Made by a program: the position numbers and the translations under genes
Shown here: piece after piece, positions 34,301 through 43,266 of the stretch
How positions within the stretch are numbered: the first letter of the stretch is position 1
Layout: each line of letters begins with the position of its first letter
DNA from: DASXHZ01 sp036488085
GTDB taxonomy: Bacteria > Acidobacteriota > Thermoanaerobaculia > Gp7-AA8
Reading direction: 5' to 3'
Length of the DNA: 64,000 bases
Assembly (NCBI GenBank): GCA_036488085.1
Contig: DASXHZ010000086.1
Location: 40,273-104,272 of the forward strand
The notes under the pieces: model-generated
Database searches by the model: none
What the model was told of the DNA's origin: nothing
What the model saw: only the letters and a program-made list of their open reading frames with translations

Positions 34301-35134
34301 TTACGCGTCGGGCCGAACGCCCTCGGGGATCTCGGCTCCGGCGCGGATGAGGGCGTCCCACGAGCCGACGTCGCTCCAGCCGAACTCGCCGGGGACGCAG
34401 ACGACGTTGCGCGCTTTTTCCATGAGGGCGTAGTCGATGGAGATCGACGGCGCCTCGCCGTAGCGCTCGCGCGTGACGTTCGCGACCTCGGGGGCGTACT
34501 CCTGGAGCGCACGGCGGAAGACGGAGACGCGCCAGACGAAGATGCCGCCGTTCCAAACGTAGTTCCCGGCGCGCAGGAACTCCTCGGCGCGCGCGCGATC
34601 GGGCTTCTCGACGAATCGCTCCAGAGCGACGACGCCATCGGCCACCGGCGCACCAAGCTCGAGATAGCCGTAGCCGGTGTTCGGCTCGGTCGGCGTGATG
34701 CCGATCGTCACGAGGACGTCGTGCGCCTCGGCATAATCGAACGCGCCGTCCAGCACACGGCGAAACTCCGCAGGGTCGGCGATGAAGTGATCCGCCGGTA
34801 GTGCGGCGACGACGGTCTCTTCGCCGAGGCGGGCGCCGATCTCGAAACAGGAGAGGGCGAGTGCTGGCGCCGTGTTACGGCGCGCCGGCTCCGCGATCAC
34901 GTGCGCGCTCGGGACGTGCTCGAGCACCTTCTCGCGATACATCTCGTTCGTCGACACAAACACGTCGAGATCGCTCACGCGCTCCGATGTCAGTTGCAGC
35001 AGCGACTTCCCACCCCAGAGCCGCAGGAACTGCTTCGGGTTCTCGTCGGACGACAGCGGCCGCAGGCGCGTTCCAGCGCCGCCGGCAAGGAGGAGTGCCG
35101 CGCGCGTCTGCCCTGAGCGCAGCCGAAGGGTCAC
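34301..35134 (-). CDS. Mannose-1-phosphate guanylyltransferase, short at the C-terminus
   Basis: Makes GDP-mannose from mannose 1-phosphate and GTP. 277 residues. The nucleotidyltransferase signature LLAGGAGTRLRPLS (15-28) with ENPKQFL, then ALPADHFI, GYGYLE, FVEKPD, NGGIFVW and GWSDVGSW are all present. Relatives are usually about 350 residues; here the chain stops soon after the GWSDVGSW block, so the usual C-terminal part is missing. The GTG at 35134 overlaps the upstream stop (GTGA). Its first codons come from a dispersed-repeat fragment (35109-35132), so the original start region has been rewritten. Confidence 0.85.
   Translation of the reverse strand: MTLRLRSGQTRAALLLAGGAGTRLRPLSSDENPKQFLRLWGGKSLLQLTSERVSDLDVFVSTNEMYREKVLEHVPSAHVIAEPARRNTAPALALSCFEIGARLGEETVVAALPADHFIADPAEFRRVLDGAFDYAEAHDVLVTIGITPTEPNTGYGYLELGAPVADGVVALERFVEKPDRARAEEFLRAGNYVWNGGIFVWRVSVFRRALQEYAPEVANVTRERYGEAPSISIDYALMEKARNVVCVPGEFGWSDVGSWDALIRAGAEIPEGVRPDA
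35109..35132. repeat. Dispersed repeat fragment at a gene junction
   Basis: TGCCCTGAGCGCAGCCGAAG followed by GGTC is the core of a repeat seen in many bacterial genomes. Here it covers the stop of the glycosyltransferase gene and the first codons of the next gene (read as TLRLRSGQ). Confidence 0.7.
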
Positions 35135-36543
35135 GCTGCTTCTCCCGCCTTGTGCGCGACGGCGATCAGGCTCAGTCCCGTCGATGGATGCGCCCCTTCG
35201 AGCGATTTCCAGAGCGGGACGAAGAAGTCGAAGAGTTTCGATTGCGCGGCCGGCATCGCAGTGCGGTGGAAGATGCGGGAGTTGAGCCACCACGCCAGCT
35301 TCGCGACGCGGTTCTGATACGAGACGTCCTCCACCTCGAAGCCGGCGCTGCGCAGCTTGTCCGTCAGCTCATCCCGCTCGTAACGCCGCTGATGCCCGAC
35401 GCCCTGGTCGAGCGCTCCGAAGAGATCTTTCCCGGCCGGAACGAACACGACGATCCGGCCGCCCGGCTGGAGGAGCTGATACGCGCGCCGGAGGGTCGCC
35501 ACGTCGTCGGCCGTGTGTTCGAGCACGTTGATGCACGTGACAGTGTCGAAACCGTACCGCGCGAGATCGAGTCCGTCGTCGCTGTCGGGATCGAAACGCT
35601 CCACGACGACGCCCGGCTTCCGGCGGAAGCGGTTCCGCAGCCGGTCGAGATACGGCGTCTCGCGGTCGGTCGCCACGATCAGCTCGCGGCCGTAGAGAAA
35701 TCGTGTCATCGTCCCCGAGCCGGCGCCTATCTCCAGCACCCGTTGCCCGACGTACGGCGCGAGCCGCTCCCAGATCCAGTGGTTGTAGCGCCGCAGCGAG
35801 TCGAGACGCCGCAGCGTCTTGTACGTCGGCGGCTCGCTGGTCGTGTCGTCAAAGAGGCCGTACCTCAGAATCGTCCAGATGGCGCTGAAGCCATCCTTCC
35901 AGTTGATCTTCTTCCCTTCCCAGTACTCGCGGCCGTAGTACGAGATCGGCACCTCGTAAATGCGGTAGCCGCGGCGCGCGAGCTTCGCCGTCAGCTCCGG
36001 CTCGATGCCGAAGCGGTTCGAGTTCAGCTTGATCGACTGGATGACGTCGCGGCGGAAGACCTTGTAGCAGGTCTCCATGTCGGTGAGGTCGAGGTTGGTC
36101 GTGCAGTTCGACAGGAAGGTGAGCAGGTTGTTGCCGAGGCGGTGCCAGTACATCATCACGCGCCGGGGATAGCCTTCGAAGCGCGAGCCGAAGACGACGT
36201 CCGCATGGCCGGCCACGATCGGCTGGATGAGCTTCGGGTACTCGTCCGGGTCGTATTCGAGGTCGGCATCCTGGATCAGCACGATCTCGCCCTGCGCCTC
36301 GGCGATCCCGCGCCGGATGGCAGCGCCTTTCCCCTGATTCACCGGCTGGAGGATGTGGCGGATCTCCGGCCACTGCTGCGCCAGCGCCGCCACGACGTCG
36401 CGCGAGCCGTCGGTCGAACGGTCGTCGACGACGATGATCTCCTTCTCGACCGGCACCTCCCGAACGCGCCGCAATAGCTCCGCGACCGTCGCACGCTCGT
36501 TGTAGCAGGGGATGACGACCGAAAGTAACGGCGAGCCCGACAT
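35131..36543 (-). CDS. Fused family-2 glycosyltransferase and SAM-dependent methyltransferase
   Basis: 470 residues. Residues about 5-230 are a Dpm1-like GT2 domain (SVVIPCYNERATVAEL, VVDDRSTDGS, LIQDADLEYDP, VFGSRF, MMYWHRLGNNLLTFLSN), likely transferring sugar from a nucleotide donor to polyprenyl phosphate. Residues about 250-465 are a class I methyltransferase with motif I VLEIGAGSGTMTR near 266-278 and FDTVTCINVLEH. The fusion suggests that glycan or lipid-linked sugar is methylated by the same protein. It is translationally coupled (GTGA) to the GDP-mannose gene, so mannose may be the donor. ATG 36543 is the start. Confidence 0.9.
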   Translation of the reverse strand: MSGSPLLSVVIPCYNERATVAELLRRVREVPVEKEIIVVDDRSTDGSRDVVAALAQQWPEIRHILQPVNQGKGAAIRRGIAEAQGEIVLIQDADLEYDPDEYPKLIQPIVAGHADVVFGSRFEGYPRRVMMYWHRLGNNLLTFLSNCTTNLDLTDMETCYKVFRRDVIQSIKLNSNRFGIEPELTAKLARRGYRIYEVPISYYGREYWEGKKINWKDGFSAIWTILRYGLFDDTTSEPPTYKTLRRLDSLRRYNHWIWERLAPYVGQRVLEIGAGSGTMTRFLYGRELIVATDRETPYLDRLRNRFRRKPGVVVERFDPDSDDGLDLARYGFDTVTCINVLEHTADDVATLRRAYQLLQPGGRIVVFVPAGKDLFGALDQGVGHQRRYERDELTDKLRSAGFEVEDVSYQNRVAKLAWWLNSRIFHRTAMPAAQSKLFDFFVPLWKSLEGAHPSTGLSLIAVAHKAGEAA

Positions 36544-36569
36544 CGCGCGGATTGTAAACTCACGCGCCG

Positions 36570-37853
36570 ATGAGCACCGCCCATCAGACACACGAGACTT
36601 TGCGCAAGGCGTTGCACATCGCCTTCGGCTTCGGCGCGTTGTCGCTGCGGTTCCTGCCGTGGACGGTGGCGGCGGGGGTCTGCATCGCGGCGGTGATCGG
36701 GAACTGGCTGCTGCTGCACCGGCTGTTCGGGACGCGGGTGGCGCGGCACGAGCGGGGATACGACGCGGGGATCGTGCTGTATCCGCTCGCGGTCCTCGTG
36801 CTGATCGTCGTCTTCCGCGAGCGGCTCGCGATCGCCGCGGCGGGGTGGGCGATCATGGCGTTCGGCGACGGGTTCGCGACGCTGGCGGGGAAGAACATCC
36901 GCGGACCGCGGCTGCCGTGGAACGAAGAGAAGTCGTGGAGCGGCTTCCTGGCGTTTGTGGCGTTCGGGTTTGTCGGCGCCGAGGTGATGTGGTTGTTCGT
37001 CGCCGGCAACGCGCCGCTCAACGTCATCACCATCACCGTCGTCCTCTGCGCCATCGCGGAGTCGCTGCCGTTGAACGTCGACGACAACCTGATCGTGCCG
37101 CTGGTCGCCGGCATTTCGTTCGCGATGTTGCTGGCAATGCGTCAGGTGCCGGAGCCGCGCCTCGACGTGACGTGGCTCATCGTCAACACGGTGCTCGCGC
37201 TTCTCGGCTATGCAACGAAGAGCGTCGACGTCTCGGGCCTCATCGGCGGCTGGCTCCTGGGCGCGATCATTCTCGTCTTCGGCGGCTGGCAGCTCTATCT
37301 CGTGCTGCTCGCGTTCTTCATCGTCGGGACGGCGATGACGAAGGCCGGCTTCCGGCGTAAGGCGAAGCGTGGCCTCGCGCAAGAGAAGGGCGGGCGGCGC
37401 GGTGTTTCCCACGCGTTCGCGAATACCGGCGTGGCGGCGATCCTCGCGATTGCGTTCGCCGCGACGAGTCAGCCGATGTTCTGGTTCGCCGCGGTCGCCG
37501 CGCTCGCGACGGCGGCCGCCGATACGACAGCCTCCGAGGTGGGGCAGCTCTTCGGACGCCGCACGTTTCTGCCGTTGACGCTGAAGCCGGTGCCCGTCGG
37601 AACCGAGGGAGCGATCTCGCTCGAAGGGACGCTCGCAGGGCTGGTCTGCGGATTTCTCGTCGCTTTGGTCGGCACGCGCGACTTGCACCTCGTCGCGTTG
37701 ATCACGGCTGCGGCGTTCCTCGGCTCGTACGTCGAAAGCCTCGCCGGAAGCTGGAATCGGAAGCGGGTGCGGAGCATCCCGAATGGCGCGCTGAACTTTT
37801 TCAACACCGCGGCGGGCGCCGCGTTTCTGCTGCTGCTAGTGCGCGTTGCGTGA
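36570..37853 (+). CDS. Fused polyprenol-kinase-like (VTE5/dolichol kinase) and DUF92 (VTE6-like) membrane protein
   Basis: 427 residues, strongly hydrophobic throughout. Residues 1-200 resemble phytol/dolichol kinases and CDP-diacylglycerol synthases (LRKALHIAFGFGALSLRFLPW, AFGDGFATLAGK, WNEEKSWSGFLAFVAF). Residues about 205-427 are DUF92 (NTVLALLGYATKSVDVSGLIGGWLLG, DTTASEVGQLFG, GTEGAISLEGTLAG, GALNFFNTAAGAA). In plants VTE5 phosphorylates phytol and VTE6 (DUF92) phosphorylates phytyl phosphate. One protein carrying both would salvage an isoprenoid alcohol to its diphosphate; the substrate in this organism is inference. It is divergent from the glycosyltransferase across 26 bp and overlaps the zinc-ribbon gene by 18 bp. 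Confidence 0.85.
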   Translation: MSTAHQTHETLRKALHIAFGFGALSLRFLPWTVAAGVCIAAVIGNWLLLHRLFGTRVARHERGYDAGIVLYPLAVLVLIVVFRERLAIAAAGWAIMAFGDGFATLAGKNIRGPRLPWNEEKSWSGFLAFVAFGFVGAEVMWLFVAGNAPLNVITITVVLCAIAESLPLNVDDNLIVPLVAGISFAMLLAMRQVPEPRLDVTWLIVNTVLALLGYATKSVDVSGLIGGWLLGAIILVFGGWQLYLVLLAFFIVGTAMTKAGFRRKAKRGLAQEKGGRRGVSHAFANTGVAAILAIAFAATSQPMFWFAAVAALATAAADTTASEVGQLFGRRTFLPLTLKPVPVGTEGAISLEGTLAGLVCGFLVALVGTRDLHLVALITAAAFLGSYVESLAGSWNRKRVRSIPNGALNFFNTAAGAAFLLLLVRVA

Positions 37854-38036
37854 CGCGGTCAGGAACAGCGAGCCGTTCTGGAGCTCGCCGACGACGCGGT
37901 CGAACTGGCGGTCGGAACGGAGGGCGACATGCTGCGCCCACTCGTCGCACACCGCGCAAAGCTGGCGTTCCTGCTCGTTCACGCCGAGGGGCGCGCGGCA
38001 GAGACGGCATTGCGAGAGAGGCGAATCGGTCGGCAT
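37836..38036 (-). CDS. Small zinc-ribbon protein
   Basis: 66 residues with two Cys pairs, CRLC and CAVC, spaced as in a zinc ribbon, followed by a short helical tail (DEWAQHVALRSDRQFDRVV). The role is unknown. It lies convergent to the DUF92 gene (18-bp overlap) and divergent from der (34 bp). ATG 38036 is the first good start. Confidence 0.65.
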   Translation of the reverse strand: MPTDSPLSQCRLCRAPLGVNEQERQLCAVCDEWAQHVALRSDRQFDRVVGELQNGSLFLTASRNAH

Positions 38037-38070
38037 CGGTCCAATAATTATAGCGTAACATGCGCGACCC

Positions 38071-39432
38071 ATGCCCGGTTCGAAGCTCAAGCGTGTCGTG
38101 ATCGCCGGCCGGCCGAACGTCGGGAAGTCGACGCTTTTCAACAGGATCGCCGGAAAACGGCGTGCCCTGATCCACGACTTGCCGGGGATGACACGCGACA
38201 GACTCTCCGACGTCGTCACGCTCGACGACGGACGCCGCTTCGAGCTGACCGACACCGGCGGCCTCGAGTATGGCGACTCTCCGATGTCGGCATTCGCCGG
38301 TGAGATTCGCGAGCAGGCGAATCGCGCGCTCGCGGACGCCGATCTCGTGCTCTTTGTCGTCGACGGCGCGGCGGGCATCCTCTCCGAGGATCGCGAGATC
38401 GCGCAGGACCTGCGGCCGAGCGCCAGCCGGACGATGCTCATCGTCAACAAGATCGATCGCCGTGACGCGGCGGAGAGCGTCCCCGAGTTCTACGAGCTCG
38501 GCTTCGAGCGGGTGCTCCCGATGTCGGCGGAGCATGGCGAGGGGCTCGACGAGCTGCTCGATTCGATCACCGAGGTCGTATCGCTCGATTCCGTGGAAGA
38601 GGGAGAGGAAGACGACGTCGACGCGCCCGTTCGCGTGGCCATCATCGGACGTCCCAACGTCGGCAAGTCGTCGCTGCTCAACCGCCTTCTGAACGAGGAG
38701 CGCGCCGTCGTCTCGCCGATCTCCGGCACGACGCGGGACGCGATCGACGCGGAGCTGATGCGCAACGACCGGCGCTACACGATCATCGATACCGCGGGGA
38801 TCCGGCGCAAAGGGAAAACGACGGACGAGGCGGAGAAGCTCGCGGTCATCTCGGCGCGCAAGGCGATCGAGCGCTGCGAGATCGCACTCGTGATGATCGA
38901 TTCCACCTCCGGCGTTGCCGCGCAGGATGCAACCGTCGCGGGGTATGCCGAGGAGGCGGGGAAGGCCGCGCTGATCCTGGTGAACAAGTGGGACGTCGGC
39001 GAGCACGCCCAGGACGACTACAAGAAGTTCGAGGACACCGTCCGTTTCAAGCTGAAGTTCCTGTCGTATGCGCCGCTGGAGTTCATCTCGGCGAAGAGCG
39101 GTCGGCGCATCGAGAAGATCTTCGACCGGGTCGACGAGATCATCGCCGGCTACCGCACCCGCTTCCGTACCTCGGAGCTGAACGAGATCCTGGAGCGCGC
39201 GCTCCGCATGCACCAGCCGCCGAGCGTGAAAGGGCGGCCGCGCCGCTTCTACTACGCCACGCAGCTCAAGACGCAGCCGCCGACGATCGCGCTCTTCTCG
39301 AACGTCGACGAGCCGCTCCACTTCTCGTACCGCCGCTATCTCGAGAATCAGTTCCGCGAGGCCCTCGGTCTCGTCGGCAGCCCAGTGCACTTCGTGTTGC
39401 GCGCCCGCAAAGGGATGAAGCGCGAACGCTGA
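38071..39432 (+). CDS. der: Ribosome biogenesis GTPase Der (EngA)
   Basis: 453-residue double GTPase needed for assembly of the 50S ribosomal subunit. Two G domains: first P-loop GRPNVGKST at 13-21 with DTGGLE and NKID, second P-loop GRPNVGKSS at 193-201 with DTAGIRRKG and NKWD, then a KH-like C-terminal domain (NEILERALRMHQPPSVKGRPRRF in part, ending LVGSPVHFVLRARKG). Length is typical. It is transcribed alone, convergent to the FHA regulator. Confidence 0.97.
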   Translation: MPGSKLKRVVIAGRPNVGKSTLFNRIAGKRRALIHDLPGMTRDRLSDVVTLDDGRRFELTDTGGLEYGDSPMSAFAGEIREQANRALADADLVLFVVDGAAGILSEDREIAQDLRPSASRTMLIVNKIDRRDAAESVPEFYELGFERVLPMSAEHGEGLDELLDSITEVVSLDSVEEGEEDDVDAPVRVAIIGRPNVGKSSLLNRLLNEERAVVSPISGTTRDAIDAELMRNDRRYTIIDTAGIRRKGKTTDEAEKLAVISARKAIERCEIALVMIDSTSGVAAQDATVAGYAEEAGKAALILVNKWDVGEHAQDDYKKFEDTVRFKLKFLSYAPLEFISAKSGRRIEKIFDRVDEIIAGYRTRFRTSELNEILERALRMHQPPSVKGRPRRFYYATQLKTQPPTIALFSNVDEPLHFSYRRYLENQFREALGLVGSPVHFVLRARKGMKRER

Positions 39433-39502
39433 CGTCGCCGCCGAGCCGCAAACCCGTTCGCCCGGCTGCTAGACCGTTTTGGCCGGTAGTCCGCACGTTC
39501 GA

Positions 39503-40102
39503 TCACGCAAGCGGATCGGCCGTCAGCGTGTCCGCATCCGCCGCAAATCGGATGACGCATCGCGTGCGGCCGAGGATCAATTCGGCGCCGTCGCGGACAG
39601 TGGCGGAAGTGACGCGTTCACCGTCGAGCCACGTGCCGTTCTTGCTGCCGAGATCCTCGATGGTCGCTTCGCCGTCGTCGATCATGATGCGGGCGTGGCG
39701 GCGCGAGACGTCCGGAGTGCCGATCACGTCGCGGCCGAGGAGCGTTTCGCCGGCGCGCAGCGGAAGGTGTAGCGTTCCGATCACGAGATGCGCGGCGATC
39801 GTTTCGGCTTGCGCGTTCGCGATCGCATAGCCGAAGCGGTGCTTGGTGACGATCAGGGAGTGGTCGGTGTCGCCAATCGCCGATCGCACTTCAGCGATCA
39901 GGGTGTGGAGGTTTCCCTCTTCGACGAAGACCCCCGGCCACAGCGTCTCGTACAGCGCCGTTTTGGAAACGGCGCTTGGGTAGTGATCCGCCAGCGTCTC
40001 GAGAAGCGTAAACGCCTTGGGCGTGATGGCGACCGGCTCGCCGTCGCGAAAGAGCGAGCGGGTTTCCGTATCGAGCAATGCGTTGCCGATGGTGAGCCGC
40101 AC
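39503..40102 (-). CDS. Winged-helix DNA-binding protein with FHA domain
   Basis: 199 residues. Residues about 1-95 form an OmpR/PhoB-type winged helix (LLDTETRSLFRDGEPVAITPKAFTLLETL as a whole, then LYETLWPGVFVEEGNLHTLIAEVRSAIGD and HRFGYAI). Residues about 105-195 form a canonical FHA domain (LLGRDVIG, VSRRHARI, EDLGSKNGTWLDG), which binds phosphothreonine. There is no receiver domain, so DNA binding is probably tuned by a Ser/Thr-kinase-phosphorylated partner. It is divergent from a JAMM-protease/kinase pair. GTG 40102 is chosen; a TTG ten codons upstream is possible. Confidence 0.88.
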   Translation of the reverse strand: MRLTIGNALLDTETRSLFRDGEPVAITPKAFTLLETLADHYPSAVSKTALYETLWPGVFVEEGNLHTLIAEVRSAIGDTDHSLIVTKHRFGYAIANAQAETIAAHLVIGTLHLPLRAGETLLGRDVIGTPDVSRRHARIMIDDGEATIEDLGSKNGTWLDGERVTSATVRDGAELILGRTRCVIRFAADADTLTADPLA

Positions 40103-40178
40103 GCTTCGATTGTAAGTCCGAGAGCTTTCCAAGGTCTTTCACAGGATTGCGAAGCCACCCACGCGCGACGCTCGCGGC

Positions 40179-40586
40179 ATGTTCGCCGCCTTGGTCGTCG
40201 CCGCCGCGCTTGCCGTTCGAATCGATGATGGGATGCGTGCACGTGCCGAGGTGCGATCCTGCGTGGAGCGCGTCCTCGAGGCTGGCGGTTACGGGCATCT
40301 CCGGCTCGAAGGCGCCGCGTTCATCACGCGCGATGGCGACGGCTTTGGGTGCGAGATGTGGCCCCGCTCCGTGACCTTCCATTCGACTTCGTGGTCGGGC
40401 CGCATCCCGGCGAACACCGTCGCCATCGTTCATTCGCATCCCGCCGACATTCCGGAGCCTTCCGTTGGCGATGCGGCTCTCGCGCGGAGGTTGGGCATTC
40501 CGGTGCTAGTCGTGACGCCGCGCGGCGTTACGGCAGCAGGTCCCGGCGCTTCGGCGGTCAACTTTCTACGAAAGTTTACGTATTGA
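40179..40586 (+). CDS. Exported JAMM/MPN-type metalloprotease-like protein
   Basis: 135 residues with an N-terminal hydrophobic signal (MFAALVVAAALAV). The JAMM zinc motif is complete: His85 and His87 in HSHP, Ser95 and Asp98, spaced HxH-x7-S-x2-D. JAMM proteins cleave isopeptide or similar bonds, or act as cell-envelope peptidases. It ends 6 bp before the kinase ATG, so the two genes form an operon facing the FHA regulator. Substrate unknown. Confidence 0.8.
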   Translation: MFAALVVAAALAVRIDDGMRARAEVRSCVERVLEAGGYGHLRLEGAAFITRDGDGFGCEMWPRSVTFHSTSWSGRIPANTVAIVHSHPADIPEPSVGDAALARRLGIPVLVVTPRGVTAAGPGASAVNFLRKFTY

Positions 40587-40592
40587 TTGACG

Positions 40593-43217
40593 ATGCCCAT
40601 TGTCGAGCGCGAGCTGCGTCCCGGGACGATGGTCGCGCAGTACCGGATCGAGCGGCGCGTCGGAAGCGGCGCGATGGGAGTCGTCTACGCGGCGCGCGAC
40701 ACGAAGCTGCAACGCTGCGTCGCGCTGAAGGTTCTGCGCGAGTCGAACACCGGCGATCCGGCGCGCCTCCGCAGATTCGTCCGCGAGGCGCAGTTGGCCT
40801 CGGCGCTCAACCACCCGGCGATCGTCACGCTCTTCGACTCCGGTTCAACGGCGCTGGAGGACGGCGACTGCGCTGTTTTTCTCGCCATGGAGTTGATCGA
40901 AGGGAGCAGTCTCGCGGATTGGGCGCGCGAGGTTCGCGATCCGGCGCGCATCCTTCACGTGTTGGCCGCCGTCGCCGCGGGGTTGGCTCGCGCGCATGAA
41001 GCGGGAGTCGTGCATCGTGACTTCAAACCGGCAAACGTGATGGTCGGCCGAGGCGATCTGCCGAAGATCGTCGACTTTGGCGTCGCGAAACTCACCGAAC
41101 GCGCGGAACCAGGCGGCAACGGCGACACCGCGCCGTCGGCCGTGGTCGGCACGCCGGCGTACATGGCTCCGGAGCAGGTGAACGGCGGCGCCGCCGACGC
41201 GCGAAGCGACATTTTCGCGTTTGGTTGTGTCACGTACGAGCTCTTTGCGGGCACTTCGCCATTCGTGCGGAAAACGCCGGTCGAGACGATGCACGCGGTG
41301 CTGCATGACGCGCCGGCGTCGCTGAACGAAAACGCTCCGTCGGGGCTGGAGCGCATCGTCCGGCGTTGCCTGATGCGGAACCCCGAGGAGCGGTATCAGT
41401 CGATACATGACACGGCGCTGGACCTGACGGAAGTCCTCACGACGCGCGTCGAGCCGGAGCGGCGGCGGCATCGCTCGTCGTGGGTATACGCGCTTTCCGC
41501 GATCGCAGTGGTGTTGGTTGTACTCAGCATCTGGCGCTTCGCACGCCGTCCGGGCGTCGTTCGCTCGCTCGCGCGGCCCTCGGTCGCGCAGCCGGTGATG
41601 GAGCGGATGACGAACAGCGGCAACATCGTGGCCGGGGCGATCTCTCCCGACGGCAATGTGCTCGCGGACGTGACCGCGGATGGCGACACGCAGTCGCTCT
41701 GGGTCAGGCAGGTCGCGACCGGCACCAGCGTCCGAATCATCCCGGCGCAGCCGGTCGCCTACACGGACGTCACGATCTCGGGAGACGGGAACTACATCTA
41801 CTACGGCCTCGCGACGAATGCGGAGGCGAACGTCGTCGACCTCATGCAGGTCCCGCTTCTCGGCGGTGAGCCGAGACGCGTCGCCCACGACTACGACGAT
41901 TCGTACGCGGTTTCGCCCAACGGCCGCCGGGTTGTTTTCCGGCGTTTCAATGCGGTCGACCGGATCGATCGCCTCTTCATCGCGGACGTGGACACCGGCG
42001 AAGAGCGGCTCTTGATCGCGCGCCCGTTCCCGACGACGTTCCGCGGCGTCGCGTGGCGGCCCGACGGGAAAGGCGTCACTTTCGTCGGCGGTGTGCTGGA
42101 GCCGAAATGGAAAATGACGCTCTACGACCTCGACGTCGATACCGGCTCCGTCACGGTGCTCGCGCGCCCGCCGTTCGTGTGGATCAGCGGCCTGGCATGG
42201 GTGCCCGATGGGAGCGGGATCCTCGTCAATGCCGCGCATCCCGAGCAGGCGCCTCAGATCTGGCTCCTCAATCCGCGGGACGGCGAGACGCGCAAGGTCA
42301 CGTCCGACATCAGCGAATACGGATCGGTCAGCGTGACGGCGGACGGGCGATCGTTCGTCTGCACTCGGTCGGAGCTCTCCGCAAATATTTGGGTCACATC
42401 GCTCAAACATCCCAACGCCGCCCAGCCGGTCACCACGGGCCTCGGCAATCGCTTCGGCGGCAGCGGCGTTCGTTGGATGCCCGACGGACGCATCGCGTTC
42501 GCCGCGGTCTTTCCAGGAAAGGAGCCGACGCTCCTCATCACGTCAGCCTCCGGCGGCACGCCTCACACGCTCGCGGGCGGTTTTTCGTCGTGGAACCCGG
42601 CAGTGTCGCCGGAGGGAACACGCCTCGCGTTCGTCTCCGACCGTTCAGGTGTTCCGGAGGTTTGGATCTCGTCGATCGACGGAAGCCATCCGAAGCAGTT
42701 GACCCAATCGAGATGGGCGTCGTGGCCGGTATGGACGCCCGATGGCCAGTCGCTCATCTATTCGTCCCTTGGGAAGGTTCAGGCCGCATGGCGAGTCTCC
42801 GTCGCCGGCGGAGCACCGGTGCGGCTGACCGAGGAGCCGGCAAACTCTCCGCGCGTATCGCCCGATGGGCGCTGGCTGCTTTGCCGCTTGCGCTCGAAGG
42901 ACGGGAAGCCGCCGTTGTGGCGTACGGCGATCGTGCCGCTCGACGGGAGCGGGCCGCCGCGATTCCTCGACTTGCCGCGCGCGGAGGCGAATCCGAGCGC
43001 GGAGTGGCTTCCTGACAGCAGCGGCTTCGTCTACGTCGACTCGCGCAACGGCGCGGGGAACCTCTGGAGCCAGTCGCTCCGAGGGGGAGCGCCACGACAA
43101 TTGACGAACTTCGACTCGGGGAGGATCGGGCCGTTTGACGTCGATGCGAACGGCCGCATCGCGCTGGCCCGCGCCGAACGCATCAATGATCTGGTGCTTG
43201 TGCGAGATTTTCGCTAA
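40593..43217 (+). CDS. Transmembrane Ser/Thr protein kinase with TolB-like propeller (second copy)
   Basis: 874 residues. Kinase domain at about 15-285 with VGSGAMGVVYAARD, VALKVL, HRDFKPANVMV (Phe in place of the usual Leu), VDFGVAK and APEQ; catalytic residues are intact. A transmembrane helix at about 300-320 (WVYALSAIAVVLVVLSIW) leads to a propeller of TolB-like blades (SPDGN, WRPDGKG, WMPDGR, WTPDGQ, SPDGRW). The paralogue at 5.8 kb has the same plan. Position after the JAMM gene and opposite an FHA regulator suggests one phosphorylation pathway. ATG 40593 is preferred to a TTG two codons earlier. Confidence 0.93.
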   Translation: MPIVERELRPGTMVAQYRIERRVGSGAMGVVYAARDTKLQRCVALKVLRESNTGDPARLRRFVREAQLASALNHPAIVTLFDSGSTALEDGDCAVFLAMELIEGSSLADWAREVRDPARILHVLAAVAAGLARAHEAGVVHRDFKPANVMVGRGDLPKIVDFGVAKLTERAEPGGNGDTAPSAVVGTPAYMAPEQVNGGAADARSDIFAFGCVTYELFAGTSPFVRKTPVETMHAVLHDAPASLNENAPSGLERIVRRCLMRNPEERYQSIHDTALDLTEVLTTRVEPERRRHRSSWVYALSAIAVVLVVLSIWRFARRPGVVRSLARPSVAQPVMERMTNSGNIVAGAISPDGNVLADVTADGDTQSLWVRQVATGTSVRIIPAQPVAYTDVTISGDGNYIYYGLATNAEANVVDLMQVPLLGGEPRRVAHDYDDSYAVSPNGRRVVFRRFNAVDRIDRLFIADVDTGEERLLIARPFPTTFRGVAWRPDGKGVTFVGGVLEPKWKMTLYDLDVDTGSVTVLARPPFVWISGLAWVPDGSGILVNAAHPEQAPQIWLLNPRDGETRKVTSDISEYGSVSVTADGRSFVCTRSELSANIWVTSLKHPNAAQPVTTGLGNRFGGSGVRWMPDGRIAFAAVFPGKEPTLLITSASGGTPHTLAGGFSSWNPAVSPEGTRLAFVSDRSGVPEVWISSIDGSHPKQLTQSRWASWPVWTPDGQSLIYSSLGKVQAAWRVSVAGGAPVRLTEEPANSPRVSPDGRWLLCRLRSKDGKPPLWRTAIVPLDGSGPPRFLDLPRAEANPSAEWLPDSSGFVYVDSRNGAGNLWSQSLRGGAPRQLTNFDSGRIGPFDVDANGRIALARAERINDLVLVRDFR

Positions 43218-43266
43218 GCCCGCAGCTAGAATCGCGCGCGCAACGGAGTTGTTGCGCTCATTAGCG

